Of a DNA stretch of 25,025 bases, positions 6,518 to 13,823 are shown piece after piece. Source of the stretch: DATJLQ01 sp035509415 (lineage in GTDB: Bacteria; Pseudomonadota; Alphaproteobacteria; JACZXZ01); assembly GCA_035509415.1 (NCBI GenBank), contig DATJLQ010000161.1:1-25025 (forward strand), in the 5' to 3' direction. Numbering within the stretch: position 1 is the first letter of the stretch; every line of letters starts with the position of its first letter. The position numbers and the translations under genes are program-made. The notes under the pieces are model-generated. The model searched no databases. It was not told the origin of the DNA and worked only from the letters and a program-made list of their open reading frames with translations.

Positions 6518-8650
6518 TCAGCCGCGCGCGATGTCGATCTCGATCGTCAGGCTGGTGCAGGGGACGGGCGGCATGAAGCAGGCCTCGGGCGCGCGCGCGG
6601 CCTCGAGCCGGCTCGCCGCGCCGGCCGCCCGCTCGACCAGGCGCTTCACCAACGGCGCGCGGAGACGCGGCGCGCTCTCGGGCGCCATGCGCAGGAGCCG
6701 CCGGAGCCGCCCCTCGAGGCGCAGGGCTGCGACGCTCGCGGGCGAGCCCGCATAGAGCGCGCGGCCGAAATCGCAACGCGGATAGATGCTCCGGATCGAG
6801 CGCGCGTTGGCCACGAAGGCGTCGAGCGTCTCGTGGAAATAGAAGGCGACCAGCTTCGCCCCCGGCCGCAGCGCCGGCACGAGATTGTCGTACATGCGGC
6901 GCAGGCGGCGGAGATCCTGGGCGTTGAGCTCGAAAACGCAGAGATCGAAGGCGGCGTTCCACGGCAGATCGCCCGGCTCCAGGTTCGCGGCCGTGAAGGA
7001 CGCAAGGCGCATATGGGCGCGCCCGCCCAGCCCCGCGAACTCACTGAGCCGATTGAGCCCGTCGCTCGCGACCCAAAGGATGCGCGGCTCGCGCCCCACG
7101 ACCGTCTCCTCGACGACGCGGATGACGTGACGCAGCGGCGCCCACATGGGGTGGCGCGCGTCGATGGCGGCGGCCGCGGGCGTCGCGGGAACCTCGGTGA
7201 AGACCGGCGCCAGGCCGACCGACTTGTTGAACCGGTAGTCGGACGCGAGCGAGCTTTCGGCCACGAGCTCGTGCAGCTCCGCGATCTTGAGCTGGGCCAG
7301 CGCCACGTCGCGCTGGCTGATCGCCTCCTGGACCTTGGTCGCCTGCTCGAGTCCGGAGAGCCGTCGGTACAGGTCCGCGAAGATCGGATCGCGCAGCGCC
7401 ACGTAGCGCTCGACGCCCGCGTCCTTGATCGACGGGATGCCGCGCGCGAGCTGGTCCCAGTCGCGCCGCGCGTCGTCCTCGAAATCGTCGATCGCGCCGT
7501 TGACGACCGAGGTGAGCGCCTTCGAGCAAGCGCTCCACAGCAGCGGATCGGCCAACGGATGCCCCGGCGCGACCGTGTGGCGCGCGAGATCGAACAGCGA
7601 CGACTGGAAGGCCCAGAAGGGGTGTCCGACGTAGGACACCTCGCGCCCTTCGAAGTGGGTGAAGGCCTCGGCGACGAACGCCTTGAGCCGGGCGCGCGCC
7701 TCGTCGGTCCCGGGCGGCAGATCGCGCGCGTGGAGCACCATCTGGTGCTTGCCGTAGACCGTGTGGTCGCGCGTGACGAAGCTCGCGAGCTTCTTGCCGA
7801 TGGTATCGAGATCCGGCCATCCGACCCGGAGCCCGTCGTCGTAGGTCGCCTCGCTGCGCAGCTCGATCATCAGGAAATCGTCCGAATCGCCGAGCACGCA
7901 CGGTGTGGCGTTCGGGCACAGCTCGGACACGGTGCCGTAGTCCCAGAAGCAGTTGGGCGTCCGGTTCCAGCGCTCGGGCCGCATGCACACGATCGCGATC
8001 GGCATCTGGTGGCACAACAGCGTCGACGGATCGACCAGCCAATAGAACTGCTCGACGATGTCCATGTGGAAGAGATGCGCGTTGACGGTCTTGCCCCGGA
8101 TCGTGTTGTGGCGATTGGGGATGGCGAGTGCCGCCATCTCGCGCGCGCCCATCGCGAGCACGCCGGTCGCCGGGTCCTTCCGCGCGCGCAGCGTCGGCAG
8201 CACGGCCTCGCTCACGACGCAATAGCTCGGCGCCACGATCAGCCGCTCGCGCCGCTCGAGCGGCTGAATGAGCGCGCGGTAGGAGCCGTCGGCCGGAATC
8301 CAGTCGGCGGTGAAGAACAGGAAGTCGGTCTCGGTCACCGCGTCGCCGAGATCCTCCATCGCGCGGTAGGTCGCATAGGTGAGGGTCATGCCGTAGAGCG
8401 GTGCCACCAGCAGATCGTCGATCGCCAGCAGCCGGGGGGCCGCGTACTGGGCGAGACGGCGGTAGATCGGATGGGCCTCGACGGTGCCGAACAGGGCGCG
8501 CTCGGTCACCAGCACGAACTCGCACGCGAACGCCTCGCTCAGCGCCGGCAGATTGCCGGGCGCCAGCACCGCGGCGAGCGTGATGTCGAGCAGGTTCTCG
8601 ACGTACGACCGGCCCCAGGCGTAGGTGATGATGCGCAGACGCCGCTTCAT
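6518..8650 (-). CDS. GT-like protein with coiled-coil middle and degenerate methyltransferase-like C-terminus
   Basis: A 710-residue protein, one of four related proteins here. Residues 1-345 are the shared GT-A-like domain: AAVLAPGNLPAL (26-37), FVLVTER (45-51), DFLFFTADWIPADGSYR (109-125), EQFYWLVD (200-207), CVLGDSDDFLMIEL (251-264). The acidic ADW and DSDD stretches follow hydrophobic strands, as DxD motifs do. Residues 425-465 look like a coiled coil (LEQATKVQEAISQRDVALAQ). Residues 500-710 resemble a class I methyltransferase fold without a clear SAM loop: PRILWVASDG, FDLCVFELNAQDL, LRPGAKLVAFYFHE, and a last strand CTSLTIEIDIA. Its ATG overlaps the TGA of the upstream FkbM gene by four bases (ATGA), implying translational coupling. 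The family is not one I can name; glycosyl transfer is inferred from the N-terminal domain and context. Confidence 0.8.
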   Translation of the reverse strand: MKRRLRIITYAWGRSYVENLLDITLAAVLAPGNLPALSEAFACEFVLVTERALFGTVEAHPIYRRLAQYAAPRLLAIDDLLVAPLYGMTLTYATYRAMEDLGDAVTETDFLFFTADWIPADGSYRALIQPLERRERLIVAPSYCVVSEAVLPTLRARKDPATGVLAMGAREMAALAIPNRHNTIRGKTVNAHLFHMDIVEQFYWLVDPSTLLCHQMPIAIVCMRPERWNRTPNCFWDYGTVSELCPNATPCVLGDSDDFLMIELRSEATYDDGLRVGWPDLDTIGKKLASFVTRDHTVYGKHQMVLHARDLPPGTDEARARLKAFVAEAFTHFEGREVSYVGHPFWAFQSSLFDLARHTVAPGHPLADPLLWSACSKALTSVVNGAIDDFEDDARRDWDQLARGIPSIKDAGVERYVALRDPIFADLYRRLSGLEQATKVQEAISQRDVALAQLKIAELHELVAESSLASDYRFNKSVGLAPVFTEVPATPAAAAIDARHPMWAPLRHVIRVVEETVVGREPRILWVASDGLNRLSEFAGLGGRAHMRLASFTAANLEPGDLPWNAAFDLCVFELNAQDLRRLRRMYDNLVPALRPGAKLVAFYFHETLDAFVANARSIRSIYPRCDFGRALYAGSPASVAALRLEGRLRRLLRMAPESAPRLRAPLVKRLVERAAGAASRLEAARAPEACFMPPVPCTSLTIEIDIARG
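8647..8650 (-). promoter_or_regulatory. ATGA start/stop overlap (translational coupling)
   Basis: On the minus strand the four bases ATGA contain both the ATG of the 710-residue GT-like gene and the TGA of the preceding FkbM gene. Such overlaps normally couple translation and support equal synthesis of the two products. Confidence 0.85.
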
Positions 8651-9918
8651 CGCCGGACCGCGTGATAGAGGTTGCGCAGCATGGCGTAGAGCCGCGGCGG
8701 CACCGCGCGCCGCAGGAGCCGCACGGCGCGGTCGAACGCCAGCGCCGCGGGCGGGGCCGAGCGGCGCCGCACGCGCCCGGGCCGGGAATCCCGCGCCTCG
8801 TTCCGGCGCCCGCGCACCACGCCCGCGAGCTCGTGGAACCCGTGCTCGACCAGGAGCGTCTCGACCCCGCTCGCCGCCATGTCCGCGGCGTCGGCGCCGC
8901 GCACTTGCGTCGGCGGCGATCGGAGCTCGGCGACCACCGCCTGGCGGTCGTCGTGCAGCAGGGCGCGCGGCGCGCGCGCGGCCGCCTCGTGCAAGGCGCT
9001 GAGGAACTCGAAATAGCGCCGGCCCGCGAGGGCCCCCGAGAGCGCCTCGCTCATCGGCCGCGCGAAGGCCTCCTCGAGCGCCGCGAGCGCGATCCCCAAT
9101 TGGCGGTAGCAGATGGCGATGAAGGCGAGCTTGAGCGCCATCAGTTGGAGCGCGTCCGGCGTGGGTGCGATCGCGCGCAGGCTCGCGATCGACTTGAAGA
9201 ACAGCGCGTCGCCGAACGCGAGCGGCTCGCGGCCGCGCACGCCCACCGGCAGGCGGGTCGGCGCCACCGCCTGCAGGTGGGTGAAGTCGACGAACTCGAA
9301 GCCGTGGGCGAGCGCGAGGCGGAACAGATCCGGGAACAGGCGCTGGCCGAGATACATGCTCCGGAACTCGACCTCGCAAGTGAGCGCGAGCACGCCCGCG
9401 TCGATCGTGGCGAGCGCTCCCTCCATGACTTCGAACTCGGTTCCCTGGGTATCGATCGAGAGAAAATCGGGCGGCGCCGGGATCGGCAGCGCGCCGGCGG
9501 CGCGGAGGCCGTCGAGCGTTCGGATCTCGACCGGAATCCGCCGCACGACGCGCATCTCGGCGCCGTAAAGCGCGTCGTAGCGCGTCCCCTCGACCGGCAC
9601 GCCGTCGATGGACCCGCTCAGCGGCACCTCGCAGCTCAAGGCCGCGAACGCCGGGTCGGGCTCGAGCAGCGAGCTGAAATAGGGATTGGCGGTGACGTGG
9701 AGCGTCGCCGGTCCGTCGACCGCGCCAAGTCCGTAGGGGGCCACGAGAAAGCCCGGCCGGTCGTTGGTGCGCGCCATCTCCGCGGCGCAGGCCTGGTCCG
9801 CCTCGAACAGGACATGGACCACGTCGTCGCGGAAGTGCTGCGGATATTTGAGCTCGACGTTGAAGCCGCGGCCGCCCACGTCGTGCGACACGATGCGGCC
9901 TTCGAGACCGTCCGTCAT
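8647..9918 (-). CDS. FkbM-family methyltransferase, DTQGTE branch, without beta module
   Basis: A 423-residue FkbM methyltransferase. The glycine-rich motif SHDVGGRGFNVELKYP (11-26) starts almost at the N-terminus, VVHVLFEAD (33-41) ends in the acidic residue expected to bind SAM ribose, and the family block is RTLDGLRAAG then PDFLSIDTQGTEFEVMEG (150-167). It is clearly paralogous to the next gene upstream (10000-11727): both share SxDVGGRGF, FEADxxCAxEM, QRLFPD, and FGDALFF. It differs in lacking the C-terminal beta module; instead the tail (from about residue 360) is arginine-rich and ends RLYAMLRNLYHAVRR. It starts 81 bp after its paralogue and overlaps the following GT-like gene by 4 bp. 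Methylation of a locus glycan is the likely role. Confidence 0.88.
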   Translation of the reverse strand: MTDGLEGRIVSHDVGGRGFNVELKYPQHFRDDVVHVLFEADQACAAEMARTNDRPGFLVAPYGLGAVDGPATLHVTANPYFSSLLEPDPAFAALSCEVPLSGSIDGVPVEGTRYDALYGAEMRVVRRIPVEIRTLDGLRAAGALPIPAPPDFLSIDTQGTEFEVMEGALATIDAGVLALTCEVEFRSMYLGQRLFPDLFRLALAHGFEFVDFTHLQAVAPTRLPVGVRGREPLAFGDALFFKSIASLRAIAPTPDALQLMALKLAFIAICYRQLGIALAALEEAFARPMSEALSGALAGRRYFEFLSALHEAAARAPRALLHDDRQAVVAELRSPPTQVRGADAADMAASGVETLLVEHGFHELAGVVRGRRNEARDSRPGRVRRRSAPPAALAFDRAVRLLRRAVPPRLYAMLRNLYHAVRR

Positions 9919-9999
9919 CGTCCGGATCGTTGCCGCGCGCCCGCGGCAGAAGCGCGGCCCGGCCGGTTCCGGCCCGCCCGCGCCGCGCGGCGCACGGCC

Positions 10000-11727
10000 C
10001 TAATCCCGAGCGTCGGCATCCGAGGGCACGCTCAATTCGGCGCCCACGCGGCGCCGGCGCACGATCTCGGCGAGGGACAGGAAGCCGAATTGCTTCAATG
10101 CGTCCTCGATGTCGTGGGTCGGCTTCGGCGGCGCTGCCGCGGCCTTCGCCTCCTCGACCGCCATGAATCCCGCGGCCAGCGCCTGGTCGACCGACCAGAG
10201 AGTCACGGTGAGGCTCGCGGGCTCCGCGACCTCGCTCGGCGCGCTTCCGGGCGGCCCATTCAGCGAGAAGGTGCCGGGGCGCGCGGGACCGATTCGGACG
10301 TCGTAGGCGCTCGGGTCCAGCGTCGTGAGCGGCACGTAGAGCTCGAGGCGCGCGCGCCCCTTGCCGCCCGCCGCGACCGGCTGGGACACAAGCCGCATCG
10401 CCCGCTGCGGGTCGGCGCCGAACACGGCGAGCACGAGCAAATTGTCGGCCTCCGAATGCACCGTGACCTCGACCGCGAGCCGCAGGACGGACGGAACGAT
10501 CTTCGGCACGAAACCGTAGCCGAGGATGCTCACGCCATGGGTCGACGTCGCCTTCCCATAGTCGGCGGGCAGGACGGTCGCGACATCCGCGACCGCGGGA
10601 TTTTCCAGCCGGACCTCCTCGACTTTCGGCAATTGCCTCAGGGCCGGCAGCAGCTTGGCATGGTTGGGGTCGACGGCTTCGCCTGCCGCCCGCTCCACCT
10701 CGGCCTCGCGCTCCTGCGTGCGCGCATGAATGTCGCGCGCGAGGCGATGCCGGTCGATATGAAGGAAGCGGGCGGGCATGCGCCGGTAGGCCGCGTAGAG
10801 GCGCTCGAGGAGACGGAAGTAGCCGTGCTTGGCGAACGCCAACAGCACGTCGTCCCCCGGCCGAATCTTGAACGTCTCGTCGAGCACCGACAAGGCGTGG
10901 CCCAGCCGGTTGTAGCAGATCGCGATGAACGCGAGCTTGAGGCCCATGGCGAACAGCTCGACCTCGGACGCGGCGATTTTCCTCAACGCGTCGAGGCGCC
11001 GGAAGAACAGCGCGTCGCCAAACGCCACGAAATCCCAGCCGCGCGCGCCCACCGGCATGCGGACCGGCGCCACCTCCTGGAGGTAGGGAAAGCCGACGAA
11101 CTCGAAGCCTTCCTCGAGCGCCAACCGGTAGATGTCGGGAAACAGCCGCTGCCCCTCGTACATCGGCCGGAACTCGATTTCCGTCGTCAGCGCGAGCACG
11201 CTGCGCCGGATCGTTTGCCGCGCCCCCTCGAGGATCTCGTACTCGGTGCCCTGGGTATCGAGGGAGAGGAAATCGGGCGGTGCCGCGAGCGGCAGCTCGC
11301 CCGTCGCGCGCACGCTGTCGAGGGCGCGAACCGCCACGTCGGCCGTGCGCACGACCCGATACTCGTCCGTATAGAGCGCGTCGTAGCGCAGGTCCTCGAC
11401 CGCGACGCCGTCGATCTCGCCGCTCAGCTCCACCTCGCACGTCGACTTGCAGAAATCCTTGTCGGGCACCAGAAGCGAGCTGGCATAGGGATTCTGGGTG
11501 ATGTGGAGGCGGCGCGGCCCGTCGGCGCCGCCCAGGCCGAAGGGGGCGACGAAGAACCGCGCCGGCTCCGGGTTCGAGCGCATCATCTCTTCGGCGCACC
11601 CGGCGTCGGCCTCGAACAGCAGATGGACGACGCTGTCCTCGAGCGCTTTCGGATATTTGAGCTCGCAGCCGAAGCCGCGGCCGCCGACGTCGTAGGATAC
11701 CAGGCGTGTTTCTTGTTCGGGCTTCAT
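10000..11727 (-). CDS. FkbM-family methyltransferase with C-terminal beta module
   Basis: A 575-residue protein. Residues 1-260 are an FkbM methyltransferase: SYDVGGRGFGCELKYP (11-26), LLFEAD (36-41), RALDSVRATGELP, PDFLSLDTQGTEYEILEG (151-168), FGDALFF (236-242). Residues 260-375 are mainly helical. Residues 378-512 are the recurring beta module (VSILGYGFVP; EADNLLVLAVF; SQPVAAGGKGRARLEL; VRIGPARPGTFSLNGP). A helical tail follows, EDALKQFGFLSLAEIVRRRR. The start ATG is preceded by GGAAATAAAGCG. It is 44 bp after the GT-like gene ending at 11772 and 81 bp before its module-less paralogue, so the four genes 12974 to 6518 form one operon. Many FkbM enzymes end after about 250-300 residues, so half of this protein is accessory. 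Confidence 0.88.
   Translation of the reverse strand: MKPEQETRLVSYDVGGRGFGCELKYPKALEDSVVHLLFEADAGCAEEMMRSNPEPARFFVAPFGLGGADGPRRLHITQNPYASSLLVPDKDFCKSTCEVELSGEIDGVAVEDLRYDALYTDEYRVVRTADVAVRALDSVRATGELPLAAPPDFLSLDTQGTEYEILEGARQTIRRSVLALTTEIEFRPMYEGQRLFPDIYRLALEEGFEFVGFPYLQEVAPVRMPVGARGWDFVAFGDALFFRRLDALRKIAASEVELFAMGLKLAFIAICYNRLGHALSVLDETFKIRPGDDVLLAFAKHGYFRLLERLYAAYRRMPARFLHIDRHRLARDIHARTQEREAEVERAAGEAVDPNHAKLLPALRQLPKVEEVRLENPAVADVATVLPADYGKATSTHGVSILGYGFVPKIVPSVLRLAVEVTVHSEADNLLVLAVFGADPQRAMRLVSQPVAAGGKGRARLELYVPLTTLDPSAYDVRIGPARPGTFSLNGPPGSAPSEVAEPASLTVTLWSVDQALAAGFMAVEEAKAAAAPPKPTHDIEDALKQFGFLSLAEIVRRRRVGAELSVPSDADARD
10192..10596 (-). other. beta module copy B (in FkbM protein)
   Basis: Residues 378-512 of the 575-residue FkbM protein. 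It opens DVATVLPADYGKAT, then GVSILGYGFVP. The core ADNLLVLAVF replaces the commoner NEVVLAIF, and VRIGPARPGTFSLNGP closes it. It is closest by eye to the second module of the 957-residue protein, sharing GVSILGYxFVP and RIGPARPGT. Confidence 0.85.
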
Positions 11728-11771
11728 CGCTTTATTTCCAATCGATGCGGCGCGACCTGCCGCGGGAGCCG

Positions 11772-12974
11772 TTAGAACATCATGGGCCGGATCGCCCGCA
11801 ACCAGCGCCGGCGCAACGTATCGCGCAACGACGGATCCGTGTCATCGAGATCGACCTCCTTCTTGACGTACTCCTCGATCGTCCGGCGCGCCAGTTCCTC
11901 GGTCGCCGCCCAGCGCGCATTGAGGTCGCGCGCGTGCCAGCGCACCGGGGTCGCATAGATCGCGCGCCGATAGCGATCGATGCCGGGATCGAACACGGTG
12001 CGGTTCAAGATGTAGCCCCGCGACCATGCCCCGAGGATCGGCAGACTGCGCCACCAACGCCAATCGTTGGGCGGGATCATCTCGTCGCGCGGCGTGAGCC
12101 CGAGCAGGAAGAGACTGTCCGAATCGGTCACCACCTCGATCGAGTCGGTGTATTTCGGGAAATTCTCGAAGATGTAGGTGCCGTCGAGCGCGCGCCCGTC
12201 GAGGGCACTGGTGTCGTGGGCGCCGAGTATGCCGTAATTCACCACGAAAGGCGACCAATTGTGGGTGATGATGATCGCGCCATCCTCGCCCGGCACCTCC
12301 CAATAGCAGCAGGTCAGGAAGTGCTTTCGGTGGTGATCCTCGATGAGCCGGCCGAAATTTCGCGCGGTCCAGCAGGACGCCCGGGTCTCGGAGTGGAAAT
12401 TGCGCAGCCCGATCGCGACCGCGTCGCGCATCGGAAGCGTGAAGGGCCAGCCGGGCTCGAGCAGCCCGCGCGCGGCGAGCTCGCGCTCGACGCCGTCCAT
12501 GTCGAAGCGGACGGCGGCGCACAGGACCACGTGCTTCCCGGCCTCGGCCAGGCGCTGGGCTTCCGCGATGCAGCCGTCGGGATAGACCGAATCGGGGTTG
12601 ACGTTGATCGCGATCGCCTTGTCGCGGAAGGCGCGGTCCGCGAGCAGCGCGTGGCCGCGCGACATGCGGACGTATTTGTGGACCGGCGGATCGGATTCCT
12701 CGTTGGGCAGGAATTCGACCGCGATCTCCTCGCGGAGGCGGCGGAAGATCGGCTCCCGCTCGAGCTTCGCGCGGTCCTCCGCGGCGGTGGCGATGATGAA
12801 GCGCGCGGCCGCGCGGTTCTTGAGCGCCGGGATGTTGTTCGGCGAGAGCAACGACGGAATGGTGAAGCGACAGGTGAAGTCGCGGAATCGATCGCCCCAA
12901 AAGGTAAGAAAAAAGTAATACGGGGCCCCGGAGACCTTAGCTTCCAAACTGTTTGACATTATTGCGCCAGACAT
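11772..12974 (-). CDS. divergent single-domain GT-like paralogue
   Basis: A protein of about 400 residues, the shortest of the four GT-like relatives. Shared features are FFLTFWGDRFRDF, TIPSLLSPNNIPAL (38-51; compare TIPALLAPGNLPAL in the 957-residue protein), INVNPDSVYPDG (123-134; compare LNADFIIADG) and VVTDSDSLFLLGL (281-293; compare FISDSDEFFML). It lacks both the beta module and the Rossmann-like C-terminus. It is the first gene of the operon continuing to 6518. The start is uncertain: ATG 12974 and ATG 12959 are candidates without a clear ribosome binding site, while the frame remains open to a TTG at 13112, whose extra arginine-rich leader looks non-coding. A nucleotide-sugar-dependent transferase is the best guess, but the family is not recognised and no activity should be assumed. 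Confidence 0.75.
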   Translation of the reverse strand: MSGAIMSNSLEAKVSGAPYYFFLTFWGDRFRDFTCRFTIPSLLSPNNIPALKNRAAARFIIATAAEDRAKLEREPIFRRLREEIAVEFLPNEESDPPVHKYVRMSRGHALLADRAFRDKAIAINVNPDSVYPDGCIAEAQRLAEAGKHVVLCAAVRFDMDGVERELAARGLLEPGWPFTLPMRDAVAIGLRNFHSETRASCWTARNFGRLIEDHHRKHFLTCCYWEVPGEDGAIIITHNWSPFVVNYGILGAHDTSALDGRALDGTYIFENFPKYTDSIEVVTDSDSLFLLGLTPRDEMIPPNDWRWWRSLPILGAWSRGYILNRTVFDPGIDRYRRAIYATPVRWHARDLNARWAATEELARRTIEEYVKKEVDLDDTDPSLRDTLRRRWLRAIRPMMF

Positions 12975-13227
12975 CACAGCGTTGAGCCCGATGGACCGCA
13001 CCCCAATAACAGCAGTGCCCAAGGGCTTCAAGACCAGTTGCGACGAACGCCGGGCCCCCCGCGCGGCCCGCAACCTTGCCCGCATCCCGGCGGCGGATGG
13101 GGCAGCCGACAATAGCCCGGAAGCCGGGCGCGGTCGATAGGGCTCGCGGCGCGGCGCGCTATTTTTCGTCTTTCGAACCCGTCATATTACGATTACCTTC
13201 ATCGCGGAATCAGCCCTGGGGAGTCGA
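12975..13227. promoter_or_regulatory. divergent intergenic region
   Basis: This 253-bp gap separates the minus-strand GT-like operon from the plus-strand SxtJ-DUF5989-carbamoyltransferase operon, so it should hold promoters for both. An AT-rich patch at 13160-13200 (ATTTTTCGTCTTTCG, CATATTACGATTA) is the best place for the plus-strand promoter; TATTAC at 13185-13190 resembles a -10 box, but no good -35 box is spaced for it. GGGGAG at 13218-13223 is the ribosome binding site of the SxtJ gene. Confidence 0.4.
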
Positions 13228-13650
13228 ATGCACGAGGAATTCGATCGGGAAGAGGAGATCGCGGGATCCTCCGATCGCACCTTTGGCCTTGTGATGGCGG
13301 CCGGATTCGCGCTTGTCGGCGCGGCGCCGCTGCTCCATCGGGGGCTGGACGCGGTACGCTGGTGGTCGATCGCGCTGGCGCTCGCGTTCCTCTTGGCGGC
13401 CCTCGTCCGCCCGTCGCTCCTGGCCCCGCTCAATCGCTTGTGGCTCCGGTTCGGGCTGCTGCTCGCGCGCATCGTGAGCCCGATCGGGCTCGCGCTCCTT
13501 TATTTCACGACCCTCGTGCCGGTGGGATTATTAGTGCGCGCGACCGGCGGCGATCCCTTGAGGTTGCGCCGCGACCCCGCCGCCACGAGCTATTGGATCA
13601 GGCGCACGCCCCCGGGACCCGCACCGGAATCGATGAAAAACCAGTTCTGA
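13228..13650 (+). CDS. SxtJ-family membrane protein
   Basis: A 140-residue membrane protein with a charged N-terminus (MHEEFDREEE) and three or four hydrophobic segments (about 19-38, 44-63, 74-92 and 86-103). The stretch VSPIGLALLYFTTLVPVGLLVRATGGDPLRL, read here only by its core LLYFTTLVPVG, and the following basic DPLRLRRDP are typical of SxtJ proteins, which occur beside carbamoyltransferases in polysaccharide and secondary-metabolite clusters and are named after the saxitoxin cluster. The biochemical role of SxtJ is not established. The ATG has a strong GGGGAG site. The next gene begins 8 bp after the stop, and its ribosome binding site overlaps this stop codon. Confidence 0.85.
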   Translation: MHEEFDREEEIAGSSDRTFGLVMAAGFALVGAAPLLHRGLDAVRWWSIALALAFLLAALVRPSLLAPLNRLWLRFGLLLARIVSPIGLALLYFTTLVPVGLLVRATGGDPLRLRRDPAATSYWIRRTPPGPAPESMKNQF

Positions 13651-13658
13651 GGTCGCCT

Positions 13659-13811
13659 ATGCTCTCGTTTCTGCAAGAGTTCTGGATGTTTCTGCGCGTG
13701 CGCAAGAAATATTGGCTGTTGCCAATCTTCGTCATGATGGTCGTGTTCGGCGCGCTGATCGTGCTGACCAAGGGATCGGTGATCGCGCCGTTCATCTACA
13801 CGATCTTCTAG
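13659..13811 (+). CDS. DUF5989-family small membrane protein (SxtK-like)
   Basis: A 50-residue protein with one transmembrane helix. It begins MLSFLQEFWMFLRVRKKYW, with a basic RVRKK just before the hydrophobic stretch LLPIFVMMVVFGALIVL (20-36), and ends APFIYTIF. The EFWxFLRxRKK start and the APFIYTxF end are the hallmarks of the short proteins (DUF5989) found between SxtJ and the carbamoyltransferase in many clusters. Its ribosome binding site GAGGT overlaps the stop codon of the SxtJ gene (TGAGGT), and its own stop is 12 bp before the carbamoyltransferase ATG, so the three are co-translated. It is the smallest gene here. A membrane-anchoring or subunit role is inferred only from its constant neighbourhood. 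Confidence 0.88.
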   Translation: MLSFLQEFWMFLRVRKKYWLLPIFVMMVVFGALIVLTKGSVIAPFIYTIF

Positions 13812-13823
13812 CGCCCGGCGAGC

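Noticed and set aside
8651..11599. Upstream extension of the 710-residue GT-like frame, open for almost 1,000 further codons on the minus strand
   Set aside because: It runs in another frame through the two FkbM genes, is arginine-rich without any family motif, and the ATGA overlap at 8647-8650 gives the real start. High GC content removes stop codons.
8662..11775. Plus-strand open frame of over 1,000 codons
   Set aside because: It is antisense to the two FkbM genes, whose motifs are clear; its translation is rich in Arg, Glu, His and Gly and has no recognisable domain.
12954..12959. TTGACA on the plus strand as a -35 box
   Set aside because: It falls at the 5' end of the minus-strand GT-like gene and has no -10-like hexamer 16-18 bp downstream.
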